59,510 bases of DNA from Spirochaetia bacterium (GTDB lineage Bacteria > Spirochaetota > Leptospiria > Turneriellales > JAOUOS01). Below the pieces are notes generated by a model. It was not told the DNA's origin and searched no databases. It saw nothing but the letters and a program-made list of their open reading frames with translations. Each line of letters starts with the position of its first letter. Position 1 is the first letter of the stretch. The translations under genes were made by a program, and so were the position numbers. Location: positions 1 to 59,510 of the forward strand of contig JAOUOT010000017.1 of the NCBI GenBank assembly GCA_029880265.1. The letters are read 5' to 3'. This document shows positions 1 to 8,637 of the stretch, in pieces.

Positions 1-118
1 AGTAGATTATCAGAATTTCATGCTCGTCGTATAAATCTTCATCAGCCGGCGGATTCGGGTCATAATAGCAAAAAACCGCTGAGAATAAAATCAGAAATAT
101 TGTCGATATTATCTTCAT
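1..118 (-). CDS. N-terminal fragment of a small predicted lipoprotein
   Basis: The first 39 codons of a minus-strand gene lie here and the rest is beyond the window edge. It begins with ATG at 118 and reads MKIISTIFLILFSAVFC, a short hydrophobic signal peptide ending in a Cys at residue 17 preceded by SAVF. This fits a degenerate spirochaete-type lipobox better than the strict enterobacterial one. The mature part starts YYDPNPPADEDLYD, acidic and proline-rich, as is usual for a tether next to the lipidated Cys. It is divergent from the lipid-kinase gene. No function can be given from this fragment. Confidence 0.55.
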   Translation of the reverse strand, partial: MKIISTIFLILFSAVFCYYDPNPPADEDLYDEHEILIIY

Positions 119-218
119 CAATATTGGTAAAAAAAAGTAAGTTTGACACAATAACAATGATTATTTTTATGAATTCCATTTTTTTGGGTACGGAGATGAT
201 TTATAAAGGTATGCACAA

Positions 219-1145
219 ATGAAGAAAAGAGCGGTTTTATTGAACCCGAGTTCAGGCAGCCAACGGGCAGAAAAAAATATAGAAAGACTAAAAAGACTCT
301 TAAAAAAACATAATATTGAACATGACCTTTACATTTCAAAAAACGAAAAACATTTAATAACACTGACGCAAAAACTGGCCAAAGAATATAAAACAATTAT
401 ATGCGCAGGCGGCGATTCGACGCTTTTAATTATGCTAAATACAATAATCCAAAAAAAACTTTCTCCCATTTTAGGATTTATCGGTCTTGGCTCTTCAGAC
501 GATATTGTCAGAGACTTCGGTCATATAAGTCTTGAAAAAGCGGTTGAGGCAATAGCTAAAAACAAAACAACGCCCATCGATATCGGCTATATCAAAGAAA
601 AGAATAAAATCATTTCATATTTTCCGGGGCAGGCCAATATTGGTTTAGGAGTTTCGGTAAATCGTTATGTTGAAACTCTAAAAAAGAATAAAAAGTTTTT
701 TGGAAGACTTCAGGCCCTGGCCGGCCTTACAGGAATCATTCTTGCTTACAAAAGAAAAGAAATTCCTTTGAAGCTTGAAATCAAAACAAACAACAAAATA
801 TTAAGCGCAGAATATACAATCGCCTTGTTTACTAAAATAAAATACTGGGCCTCGGGTCTTTTGATTGCGCCCTCGGCAAAATTATCAGACGGAAAACTTC
901 AGGTTGTTCTTTTTAAGAATTGTTCTTTTTTCAGACTCTTAAGACTCGCGCTACTTGCCGCAAAAGGCAAACACATAGACGAAAAAGAAATTCAAATCAT
1001 TTCGGGAGATTCTTTTACGATAAAATCTGACAGAAGTTTTTCTGTGCAGGTCGACGGAGAAATCTTAAAGACCGGCAAGAAAGAGAAGCAATTCAATACG
1101 ATAACAATCGGCGTTTTAAGAAAGAAAATTAAAGTATTGAAATAA
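219..1145 (+). CDS. Diacylglycerol/sphingosine-kinase-like lipid kinase (DAGK catalytic domain)
   Basis: The 308-residue length matches the YegS/DgkB/BmrU family, which phosphorylates lipids using ATP at the inner membrane face. NPSSGS at residues 9-14 is the family's N-terminal nucleotide-binding strand-turn. CAGGDST at 62-68 lies where the family has GGDGT, and GSSDD near 91 lies where it has GTGND, so both glycine-rich loops are altered. The C-terminal lobe has DGK and VDGE motifs. The start at 219 is preceded by AAAGG at 205-209, a good ribosome-binding site. TTGACA at 143-148 could be a -35 box, with only a weak -10. The substrate is unknown, and the altered loops leave catalytic activity in doubt. 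Confidence 0.8.
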   Translation: MKKRAVLLNPSSGSQRAEKNIERLKRLLKKHNIEHDLYISKNEKHLITLTQKLAKEYKTIICAGGDSTLLIMLNTIIQKKLSPILGFIGLGSSDDIVRDFGHISLEKAVEAIAKNKTTPIDIGYIKEKNKIISYFPGQANIGLGVSVNRYVETLKKNKKFFGRLQALAGLTGIILAYKRKEIPLKLEIKTNNKILSAEYTIALFTKIKYWASGLLIAPSAKLSDGKLQVVLFKNCSFFRLLRLALLAAKGKHIDEKEIQIISGDSFTIKSDRSFSVQVDGEILKTGKKEKQFNTITIGVLRKKIKVLK

Positions 1146-1189
1146 GATAAAACTTTTACGGCGCAATTTTTAAAACCGACTTTACTGTT

Positions 1190-2506
1190 TTATGTTTCAA
1201 TAACCTTATTCTGGTACTCTTCTCTAACCAGCCTGTAAGACCTTAAAACAAGCGCGCCTGCTAAAAATAAAACGGCCGGCGCAAGGCAAAACAAAGCGCG
1301 AATAGCTAAAGCGGCCCCTGCAGTTTGTTCGACATTGGGTATAAAGCCTGAAAATTCAAGAGTAACTAATATTAAAAAAGCGGCCAAAGCCATTGCTGTT
1401 TTATTGATAAAAGTAAAAAATGAAAAATAAATTCCTTCTTTATTTTCGCCGGTTTTATGAGCGTCATAATTTATCGTATCAGCCAGCATTGAAGGATGAA
1501 TAACCAGAACACATCCGCCAAAAAAACCCATAACGGCAGATAAAAGCAAGATAAATTCTACCGGCATAAACGATAAAAAAAATAACAGAAAAAATCCGAC
1601 GCTTAAAATAATCTGAGAAAACACAAAGATATTTTTTTTCCCGAATTTTTTGGATATTTTAACCCACAAGGGAATAAATATCGTAGCCGAAATCATGAAA
1701 ACAGCGATTATGTAATTGCCTGTTTCTTTATTTTTTAAAACATACTGAGCGTAATAAAGGCTTGAGCCCATAATAAAAACGGCGGCGCTTTGGGTAAAAA
1801 ACCCTGTTAGCAAAACGATTTTCGCGTGTACATTCTTAAACACCGATTTAAATTCCCCCATGAAATTTGATTTTACTTTATTTTTGACGGTCTCGCCCCC
1901 TTTTAATGAATAAACCATGAAAACCGGCAAGAAAATAGCGGCTGCCGCAATAACGCTCATAATATAGACCGCGTCTTTTTTTGTATCAAGGCTTGAAGTT
2001 AAAAAAATCATAACGGCAACGCCTAAAAAATTGCCCATATTTTCAAAAACAGCGCGCCACCCGAAGATTTTACTGTGCTCATTAAAATCTTCAGAAAGCT
2101 CGGCGCCTAAAGAATAATGGGGAATGTATAAAGCGGTTATCGCCGTAAAAAAAACCAAAACAGAAACAGCCATCCAGAATATCTTGCCTCTTTCAGATAA
2201 AAACTCAGGCGATTGCCACATCATCACAAAAAAGACGGCTATAGGCAATGAAGAAAATAAAATCCAGACTTTTCGGCGCCCGAGGCGGCTTTGCGTATGA
2301 TCGCTTAAATAACCGCATAGCGGATCGTTTATCGCGTCCCAGAATCTCGAAACCAGAAAAATAACTCCCATTGCCCCGGGCGAGATTTGCAGTATATCGG
2401 TTGAATATTTCATCAGATAATTTGCGGTAAGAAAACTCATCAGGCCTCCCGTTATAATCGGCAAACTGTAAATCATCGTTTGCCCCGTAGATATTCTGTT
2501 TTGCAT
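1190..2506 (-). CDS. GPH-family sugar:cation symporter (MFS, MelB-like)
   Basis: A polytopic inner-membrane protein of about 438 residues with some twelve hydrophobic segments. The glycoside-pentoside-hexuronide:cation symporter signature is clear: DAINDPLCGYLSD in the TM2/loop region followed by SRLGRRK, matching the family's D-x(3)-D-P and R-x-G-R-R patterns. A second half-repeat has SKKFGKK. Members co-transport sugars or related glycosides with Na+ or H+; the substrate cannot be read here. An in-frame TTG at 2527 would add seven residues, but I chose the ATG at 2506. Neither has a clear ribosome-binding site. It stands alone, divergent from the AsmA-family gene, with no sugar-metabolism neighbour. 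Confidence 0.8.
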   Translation of the reverse strand: MQNRISTGQTMIYSLPIITGGLMSFLTANYLMKYSTDILQISPGAMGVIFLVSRFWDAINDPLCGYLSDHTQSRLGRRKVWILFSSLPIAVFFVMMWQSPEFLSERGKIFWMAVSVLVFFTAITALYIPHYSLGAELSEDFNEHSKIFGWRAVFENMGNFLGVAVMIFLTSSLDTKKDAVYIMSVIAAAAIFLPVFMVYSLKGGETVKNKVKSNFMGEFKSVFKNVHAKIVLLTGFFTQSAAVFIMGSSLYYAQYVLKNKETGNYIIAVFMISATIFIPLWVKISKKFGKKNIFVFSQIILSVGFFLLFFLSFMPVEFILLLSAVMGFFGGCVLVIHPSMLADTINYDAHKTGENKEGIYFSFFTFINKTAMALAAFLILVTLEFSGFIPNVEQTAGAALAIRALFCLAPAVLFLAGALVLRSYRLVREEYQNKVIET

Positions 2507-2626
2507 ACTGTTTGAGATGAAGAACAATAAATTTCAGCGACGTCAACAGTTTAAAAATAAATAGACAAAATCATATAAGAACCAAGCTTGACTCATTATT
2601 TAATGAGATAAAGCCTCTAAATTAAT

Positions 2627-4906
2627 ATGAAAACAATCTTTAAATGGTTTAGTATATTCGTCGGCGTTTTTCTGCTGATTATTTTAAGCGCCCTTGGCTA
2701 CGCATACTGGAAATATCCTCCCGAAAAGTGGAAAGAAATTGCATTAAGCGTTCTTGAAGAAAAACTGAATTCTGACGTAGAAATTGAATCTATTTCATAT
2801 TCTTTTGACGGAAGTCTGTTAATTGAAAATTTAATTATTTACGACAGAGTTCCCCAAAAAGATGAAAACAAATCAAAAAACGATTATCTTATAAAAACAG
2901 AAAAAATAAAAATTTTTATTAACCCTCTTGGGCTTCCCGACAAAAAACTACAGATAATTTCTGTGGTTTTTGATAAGACCGACTTAAACATATTAAGCGA
3001 TAAAAAAGACGCCAAAAAACTGAATATTGAAAGAATACCGTTTATTAAAAATTTAATAAACGAGAAACCTTCTGAAAACCTCGTTTCTACCAAGCAAGAG
3101 AAAGAAAGCGATATTGAAAAAAAAACAAAAGAATTCTTGACTCTTGAAGAGATTTCAATCGATTCAATATCGCTGAAAGATTTTTCGTTAAACTGGCAGG
3201 CTTCTCATTATTACCCCTATAAAGGGAAATATACGTTAAATACAGATATTGATATAGACGAATCTTTTTTTGAAACTGACAGCAGATTAAACCTTCCCGA
3301 TGAAAATGAAGAAGTCTCTGTAAAAGCGAAGTTAGAGTTCGCAAAAGAAAAAGATATGGTTCAATATTTTCAAAATCTTATCGAAAAAATAATTAAACTT
3401 GATTTCCCCAGGGGTTCGTGTTCCCTATCGCTTCAAAACTTTTCGCCTAAGTACTTAAGGCCCTTTGATTTATATCTTCCCTTGTCTTTTATAAAAGGCG
3501 ACGCAGATATCGTTTTTTTAGGAAACAATAAAAAAGGCCTAAACGCGCTGCAAGTTCAAACAAATAAGATTGAAACGATTTTAATAAACGAGAGGCTGCC
3601 AAAAAAACCAATCTATATTTCGGGAAAATATCTGGTTGAAATCGCAAAAGAAAATGTTGAAAGCAAAAACTTTTCTTTTTCTTACGACGAGAAGAATTCT
3701 TTTGAAGGCAAAAACTTAGAAATTAAAAACGGAAATATAAACGTTATTGAGGGGCAAATAAAATCAGAACTTCTCTTTATAAAAGAAATTCTTAATCTTT
3801 CCTATGATTTAGACGGCACAGTCAAAGCCGATATATTTTACGATAAAAATCTGAAATTACCCGAAATTAACGCTTCTTTTGAATCGGTTGATTTCTCTAT
3901 GAATCAAATGAATATACTTGAAGATTCAGCTTTTGATTTTCAATTTAAAGATCAAAAAGGGAAAATTCCAAAATCTTCTGTCACAATGTTAAACCAGACG
4001 GTAGATTTCTCTGCAGATTCCAAAATAAGCGATAGCGGCGAAATAAATTTATTTTTTAACATAAAGGCCGAAGAGCTTGATTTAGTAAAAGTTTTGCAAA
4101 AAGAAAAAATTGCCTTTTCATGGCCGTCTTCAACCCTATACGCGCAAAACGACAATGCCCCTAAAACCTCGACATTAAATAAATTCAATATTGAGGGCCA
4201 GGTTGAATTTAATAAGGTTAAGCATGAAAATATCTTTGCCCAAAACTTTAAAACTGACGTAATTTTTTCAAATAATATATTAATGTTAAATCAAATGCAG
4301 TTTTTATTGGCCGAGGGCCCCGTAAAGGGAGCCTATTCTCTAAAAATAGATAATATGCTTCATGATTATAAATTAAATATAAAAGAAATTAAAATGCATA
4401 ACCTGTTAAAAATGTTTGATACCGAGGGAGAAATCTTTTCAAAAGTCAGCGGTAACTTTGAAGGTCAAATGAAAGGGTTATCGGTCAAAGAACTCAAAAA
4501 TTCAATAATCAGCAATATTAGTTTATTCTCAACAAGGGGAAAGGTATCAAATATGTTTTTTCAAAAAGGCTTTATCAACGGAGTTTTGGGCACTTTAGAA
4601 GATAAAATAAGAGTTATGGAATTTGATTCTTTTGAGATTGAAATTTCTTCAAAAGAAGGAGAAATTTTTGTTAGAAAAGCAAAGATTGACTCGTATCAAT
4701 ATAAAGTAATGATATTAGGAAAAACCGACTGGAACCTGACCGGGCAAATGCAGGCAGTGTTCAAATTTACCGATACCTTTATTCAAGACGTAGCAAATCC
4801 GTTTGCTTTGGGTATCATTGATACAAAAACAGGAAACTGGTACAATCTTCCGTTTTCCTGCGAGGGCAATATGGCTCAGGCTTCATGCTGGAGACCAGAT
4901 TGGTGA
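2627..4906 (+). CDS. AsmA-family inner-membrane-anchored periplasmic protein
   Basis: A 759-residue protein with one N-terminal membrane segment (about residues 8-27) and a long, mostly beta-strand periplasmic part. The segment right after the anchor (VLEEKLNSDVEIESISYSF, then LLIENLIIYD) is the typical opening of AsmA/TamB-like proteins. The C-terminal 200 residues repeat the family pattern of layers such as VSGNFEGQMKG and NISLFSTRGKVSN. Members are thought to form beta-groove bridges that move lipids between inner and outer membranes, which implies a diderm envelope. The middle is strongly charged and Lys-rich. It is the only gene in its unit. The subtype within the superfamily is not assigned. 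Confidence 0.75.
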   Translation: MKTIFKWFSIFVGVFLLIILSALGYAYWKYPPEKWKEIALSVLEEKLNSDVEIESISYSFDGSLLIENLIIYDRVPQKDENKSKNDYLIKTEKIKIFINPLGLPDKKLQIISVVFDKTDLNILSDKKDAKKLNIERIPFIKNLINEKPSENLVSTKQEKESDIEKKTKEFLTLEEISIDSISLKDFSLNWQASHYYPYKGKYTLNTDIDIDESFFETDSRLNLPDENEEVSVKAKLEFAKEKDMVQYFQNLIEKIIKLDFPRGSCSLSLQNFSPKYLRPFDLYLPLSFIKGDADIVFLGNNKKGLNALQVQTNKIETILINERLPKKPIYISGKYLVEIAKENVESKNFSFSYDEKNSFEGKNLEIKNGNINVIEGQIKSELLFIKEILNLSYDLDGTVKADIFYDKNLKLPEINASFESVDFSMNQMNILEDSAFDFQFKDQKGKIPKSSVTMLNQTVDFSADSKISDSGEINLFFNIKAEELDLVKVLQKEKIAFSWPSSTLYAQNDNAPKTSTLNKFNIEGQVEFNKVKHENIFAQNFKTDVIFSNNILMLNQMQFLLAEGPVKGAYSLKIDNMLHDYKLNIKEIKMHNLLKMFDTEGEIFSKVSGNFEGQMKGLSVKELKNSIISNISLFSTRGKVSNMFFQKGFINGVLGTLEDKIRVMEFDSFEIEISSKEGEIFVRKAKIDSYQYKVMILGKTDWNLTGQMQAVFKFTDTFIQDVANPFALGIIDTKTGNWYNLPFSCEGNMAQASCWRPDW

Positions 4907-4994
4907 TTTTTTATGAGCGGTTTTTAGTTTTTTTTTATTGACACAAAAAATAAATTGATAAACATGCTACAAATGCTTATATTGAGGAGAGTTT

Positions 4995-5348
4995 ATGTCA
5001 GAAATACCGAATGTAATTAAAGAAGAAAATATAAATCAATTAAGAGAGCTTTCAGGAGGCACCGACGACCTTTTGGTAGAGCTGGTAGAGAAATTCATTG
5101 AAAACGGAAAAAGATATATATCTGATATTGAAAAGGCGTATGCTGGTTCTGATTGGGATAAAATTCGTTTTGCGGTACATACAATGAAAGGCTCGGCTTT
5201 ATCTTTGGGGTTATCGCCTATGGGAGAATATTTATCTGATTTGAACCAAAAAGCGAAAGAAAATAAATTTGACGAATTTCAAACCGCTGTAACAAATCTT
5301 AATAATATGCTCAATGACGTTCAAGCTTATTTTGATTCAATTTCATAG
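4995..5348 (+). CDS. Stand-alone histidine phosphotransfer (HPt) protein
   Basis: A 117-residue helical protein that is a single HPt domain. HTMKGSA at residues 62-68 is the hallmark, with His62 as phospho-acceptor and Lys65-Gly66 following as in ArcB and YPD1. Such proteins shuttle phosphoryl groups between a hybrid kinase receiver and a terminal response regulator in the cytoplasm. AGGAG at 4985-4989, five bases before ATG, is one of the best ribosome-binding sites in the window. TTGACA at 4938-4943 may be a -35 box. The last six bases overlap the convergent pgeF 3' end. The hybrid kinase at 38875-40902 is a possible partner; that link is inference only. Confidence 0.88.
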   Translation: MSEIPNVIKEENINQLRELSGGTDDLLVELVEKFIENGKRYISDIEKAYAGSDWDKIRFAVHTMKGSALSLGLSPMGEYLSDLNQKAKENKFDEFQTAVTNLNNMLNDVQAYFDSIS

Positions 5349-6104
5349 GCCGATATCGTTATCTAAGATGTGTATTGAAAAAAGATTTCTTTGGAAGTCT
5401 TTTTTTCTATGACTGAAAAAAAGCTTTGAAGTAAATGTGTTTTCTGTTTCCCAAAATATTTGTTTCTTAGATATATTCATGGTTTCAAAAGAGCGCTTGA
5501 GAATTTTTTCCATATCAAGAAATTTTTTGCCTGGTTTACCGAAATCATATGAAAAATCTTCTTCGAATTTTTCAAAAGTATCTCTTTCTACTTCATAAGA
5601 TTCTTTTGTAATAAAAGGGCCTACCAAAAAGAAAAGATCATTTCTGGAACCTTTTAAATTTCTGCGTTCAAGAACATTAATAACATTTTTAAGTATATCT
5701 TTGTGCAAACCGCGCCATCCCGCATGAATGCCTCCGCAAAATTTTTCTTTTAAACTCCAAAACAAAATAGGAATGCAATCGGCGGTACGTATAATAACCG
5801 GAAGTTCTAATTCGCTTGTATAAGCCGAATCAGCATCGCCCCAGAATATCAAAGAATCGCTTTTTACCGGCAAATGCAAAAAATCTACGCCATGCGTCTG
5901 GTTTAGAAACTTTACTTGATTTGACCGGTAATATTTTGAAATAAAGGCGTGATCATTCTTTATTAAATTATTCTTATGCGAGGAGGAAGAAGAAGAAGAA
6001 GAAGAAGAAGTATTAGAGTCAGATTTTCCCCATATATCAACAATATAAGAACATTCAAGAGCGTCAAAAGTTAAAGATTTTAATAGCTTTAAGTGATACG
6101 ACAT
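5343..6104 (-). CDS. pgeF: Laccase-domain peptidoglycan editing factor / purine nucleoside phosphorylase (PgeF/YfiH family)
   Basis: Cytoplasmic Cu-oxidase_4/DUF152 family protein of usual length (253 residues). The metal ligands are visible: NQTHG (His71), TADC (Cys110) and IHAGWRG (His127). Family members act as adenosine/inosine phosphorylases or peptidoglycan-editing enzymes, and the name laccase is historical. Residues 33-42 are ten consecutive serines encoded by a trinucleotide microsatellite (5981-6010); other family members have a short loop there. The gene begins three bases after the upstream stop (6108) and has no separate ribosome-binding site, so translational coupling is likely. 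It is the last gene of a minus-strand run starting at 11594. Confidence 0.85.
   Translation of the reverse strand: MSYHLKLLKSLTFDALECSYIVDIWGKSDSNTSSSSSSSSSSHKNNLIKNDHAFISKYYRSNQVKFLNQTHGVDFLHLPVKSDSLIFWGDADSAYTSELELPVIIRTADCIPILFWSLKEKFCGGIHAGWRGLHKDILKNVINVLERRNLKGSRNDLFFLVGPFITKESYEVERDTFEKFEEDFSYDFGKPGKKFLDMEKILKRSFETMNISKKQIFWETENTFTSKLFFSHRKKDFQRNLFSIHILDNDIGL
5981..6010. repeat. Trinucleotide microsatellite in pgeF encoding poly-serine
   Basis: Thirty bases on the plus strand read as AGG twice and then AAG about eight times. On the coding (minus) strand they give TCT codons followed by TCC, TCC and TCG, all serine. Because the unit is three bases, slippage would change tract length without shifting the frame. 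Confidence 0.9.
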
Positions 6105-6107
6105 TTT

Positions 6108-7007
6108 TTAGATTATAGTCAGGTTTTTGGCTTCAATGCCTTTTTTAACCCTAAATACCTGAAACTTTATGCGTTTACCAACATAAACGGTTTCTTTTGA
6201 GAATTTCAACGATGAAACATGAAAAAAATGCTGTTCTCCGGTTTTATTTTCTTTTATAAAACCAAACCCTTTATCGTGAAAGAAATCTAAAATGACGCCC
6301 TCTCTATATTCTTTTTCATCAATATTATCATAAGGGAACAAAAGGTTTTTTAAATTCCCGATATCTGTATTGATAACCGCATTTTTTTTTATTTCTTCTA
6401 AAAAGGCCTTGAATGTCTTTAATTTTATTTGAAAATCTTCAAGATTTAAAGAGCTGTAAAGCCTGCCTTGCCATGCTTGAACATGAACAATGTTTCTAAT
6501 CGTCGCTCTTAGCTCCTGGTATTTTAAGGTTAACTCGTTATCAATAATTTTTAATTTTTCCAGGTTTTCTATATTTTTATGAAAACTGCTTTTGAATATT
6601 TTTTCTTCAATATAATTATATTCTGGCTTTGTCTCTCCTAACGATCTATCGTTTTCTTCAGATTCAACAACAGGATCGAGTAATATAACAGCCGCTAACG
6701 CTTCGGCTATAATACCCATTGAAACTAAAAGCTGATAAAAATAAGCGTTTTCAAGCGAAAAGACGGGACGAAAAACATGATAAAGCCAAATTTGATAATC
6801 GATAAGCTGTAAAAGATAACACATATTTGACTTATAGACAGAATCTTTTAAATACGGAAAAAACTCGTCTCTGTAATATTTTACCGTATTGATTACGTCT
6901 TTCGGTATTTTTAAGTGAAATTGCCGCAGATACTTTTTTGAAAAAACTTCAAACGAAGAATTCATATTCTTTATGAATTCCCCCGGATTTTCAAAGCTGT
7001 TCTCCAT
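6108..7007 (-). CDS. Helical protein with C-terminal cold-shock (CSD) domain
   Basis: A 299-residue protein. The first 220 or so residues are predicted helical and not recognised. From about residue 233 it is a cold-shock-like OB fold: VILDFFHDKGFGFIKE contains the RNP1-type KGFGFI, and EQHFFHVSSL is the RNP2-type strand. This order (large unknown N-terminus, C-terminal CSD) is the reverse of a free Csp and suggests RNA or single-strand DNA binding attached to another module. The ATG abuts the stop of gcvT (zero spacing), so it is surely cotranscribed. The N-terminal domain may be a protein-interaction or nucleotide-related fold; I cannot say which. Confidence 0.7.
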   Translation of the reverse strand: MENSFENPGEFIKNMNSSFEVFSKKYLRQFHLKIPKDVINTVKYYRDEFFPYLKDSVYKSNMCYLLQLIDYQIWLYHVFRPVFSLENAYFYQLLVSMGIIAEALAAVILLDPVVESEENDRSLGETKPEYNYIEEKIFKSSFHKNIENLEKLKIIDNELTLKYQELRATIRNIVHVQAWQGRLYSSLNLEDFQIKLKTFKAFLEEIKKNAVINTDIGNLKNLLFPYDNIDEKEYREGVILDFFHDKGFGFIKENKTGEQHFFHVSSLKFSKETVYVGKRIKFQVFRVKKGIEAKNLTII

Positions 7008-8114
7008 TTACTTGCGGCGTTTGATTGAACCCTTATGAGAGCTTTTTATTAAAACAGAAGCTTCTTTTTTTCCTTGCCTTGTATTTATGAAAATTCTTGA
7101 GCCGGTTTTAGCGTGAGTTTTTTTAATCGAAGCCATACCGAATCCCTTATTTGTTAAGAAAGAAAAAGCCCCGCTGGTTACCTGACCGATAAGGTTATCA
7201 TTTTCATCATAAACTTCAAATCCCGATCTTGGGATTCCGTCTTTTATCATATGAAAACCTCTTACTACTTTTTGAGATGATTCTTTTCTTTGTTGTAATA
7301 CAGGGGCCAAGGGCATATCTTTCTCGTCAACCAGCCATCCGATACCGCCTTCATACGGCGAGGTCGTCTCGTCTATCTCATGGCCGTATAACGGATAAAA
7401 CATTTCCATTCTCAAAATATCACGCGAAGCAAGGCCCGCAGGTTTAATTCCCGACTTCAAGGCGTTTTGCCATAAAGATAAACCTTTTTCAACAGAAAGA
7501 AGAATCTCAAAACCGTCTTCGCCGGTATAGCCCGTTCTTGAAATTACTTCAACTGAATTAGCCGCGCTGTTTTCAAAACACTCGTAATAAAAAATATCGG
7601 GAAGACTAATGCCTTCTTTTTTCAATAAGTCAATCGTTAGCTTTTCAGAATCGGGCCCCTGAACGGCAAGCAAAATATATTCTTGCGGTTTTTTTATTTC
7701 TACCTTACATTGCTTTTTTTCTTTTTCTTTGCGTAAAAACTCCATTACTTTTGAGCTGTTTGATGCGTTTACAATCAGCATGTATTTATTTTCGGCAAGG
7801 TAAAAGACGGTAATATCGTCTATTATTCCGCCGTTTTCGTTTAATAAGGCGTTGTATTGAACCTGATTCGGTAAAATAGACGAAATCATACGGCACGTAA
7901 CGGGCTCTAAAAAATTTATAATGTCTTCTTTTGAATTCTCAGATTTAATAAAAATGGGACACATATGCGAAATATCAAAAATACCCGCATTATTTCTTAC
8001 GGCCAAATACTCTTCTTTTACAGAGGTATAAAATATCGGCATTTGATATCCGGCAAATTCTGAGATTTTTGCCTTTAGTTTTTGATGTTCGTTAAATAAT
8101 GGCGTTTTAAGCAT
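7008..8114 (-). CDS. gcvT: Glycine cleavage system aminomethyltransferase (T protein)
   Basis: The T protein takes the aminomethyl group from lipoylated H protein and gives methylene-tetrahydrofolate and ammonia. The 368 residues match the bacterial family length. Characteristic segments are FAGYQMPIFY near the start, GIFDISHM (folate-site aspartate), NENGGIIDDITVF, SRTGYTGEDGFEI and MEMFYPLYGHEID with TSPYEGGIGW. The C-terminal barrel ends with GQVTSGAFSF. The genes for H and P proteins are not in the window. folC two genes upstream makes a folate-metabolism theme plausible. A YgfZ-like paralogue is less likely because the glycine-cleavage segments are intact. Confidence 0.9.
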   Translation of the reverse strand: MLKTPLFNEHQKLKAKISEFAGYQMPIFYTSVKEEYLAVRNNAGIFDISHMCPIFIKSENSKEDIINFLEPVTCRMISSILPNQVQYNALLNENGGIIDDITVFYLAENKYMLIVNASNSSKVMEFLRKEKEKKQCKVEIKKPQEYILLAVQGPDSEKLTIDLLKKEGISLPDIFYYECFENSAANSVEVISRTGYTGEDGFEILLSVEKGLSLWQNALKSGIKPAGLASRDILRMEMFYPLYGHEIDETTSPYEGGIGWLVDEKDMPLAPVLQQRKESSQKVVRGFHMIKDGIPRSGFEVYDENDNLIGQVTSGAFSFLTNKGFGMASIKKTHAKTGSRIFINTRQGKKEASVLIKSSHKGSIKRRK

Positions 8115-8157
8115 ATTTAGTTAATTCAATAAAATTAAAAATCTAAACAAAACTTTA

Positions 8158-8529
8158 TTATAAATCTTGGTTTTGTTTTTGCTCTTTTGACGGCAAATCG
8201 TATAAATCATGTTTTTCCCACAACAAATACCTGGTTAAAAAATAGTACCACAATAAAGGGAAAAGCCCTATCATAAAAGAATAATCTGTTCCCCATGAGA
8301 AATATCCAACCCATAAACAAGGAGCAACGCTTGCGATAGCGCATGAAATCAGCCACCTTTGAAGTTTAGATTCTGTTTTATCGTCCATACTTTCAAGCGC
8401 AAACTTTTTCGCTATACCCCGAAGTTTAAGATTTTTTTCTTTTTTTATAATAAGAAATTGCGTTGTATTAAGATATAGCCAGTAAAAAGCCGCGGCTGAA
8501 AATAAACTAAATGATATAATGATCCACAT
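8158..8529 (-). CDS. Small multi-pass membrane protein of unknown function
   Basis: A 123-residue protein with hydrophobic segments at about residues 2-24, 60-78 and 85-104, separated by a basic loop (KKEKNLKLRGIAKKF), with a polar, Gln-rich C-terminus. No family is recognised. It sits between folC and gcvT in the minus-strand run with 43 bp to gcvT and 108 bp to folC, so it is probably cotranscribed. No motif suggests a catalytic role. Confidence 0.6.
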   Translation of the reverse strand: MWIIISFSLFSAAAFYWLYLNTTQFLIIKKEKNLKLRGIAKKFALESMDDKTESKLQRWLISCAIASVAPCLWVGYFSWGTDYSFMIGLFPLLWYYFLTRYLLWEKHDLYDLPSKEQKQNQDL

Positions 8530-8637
8530 AATATGGCGTCAAATTAAGAAACATAAATGCAATGTCACTCAATTATTGCCGATAGCAATGCGAAAATATA
8601 ATTTTGTTTTGTTTTGCGTCCCACAGAGTTCTAATGC

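Noticed and set aside
118..396. 92-residue open frame on the minus strand over the start of the lipid-kinase gene
   Set aside because: It is antisense to a clear gene with a good ribosome-binding site, shows Phe/Leu/Tyr-biased composition and ends where the real lipoprotein start (118) begins.
8115..8157. Glycine riboswitch before gcvT
   Set aside because: Only 43 bp separate gcvT from the upstream gene, too short for the aptamer.
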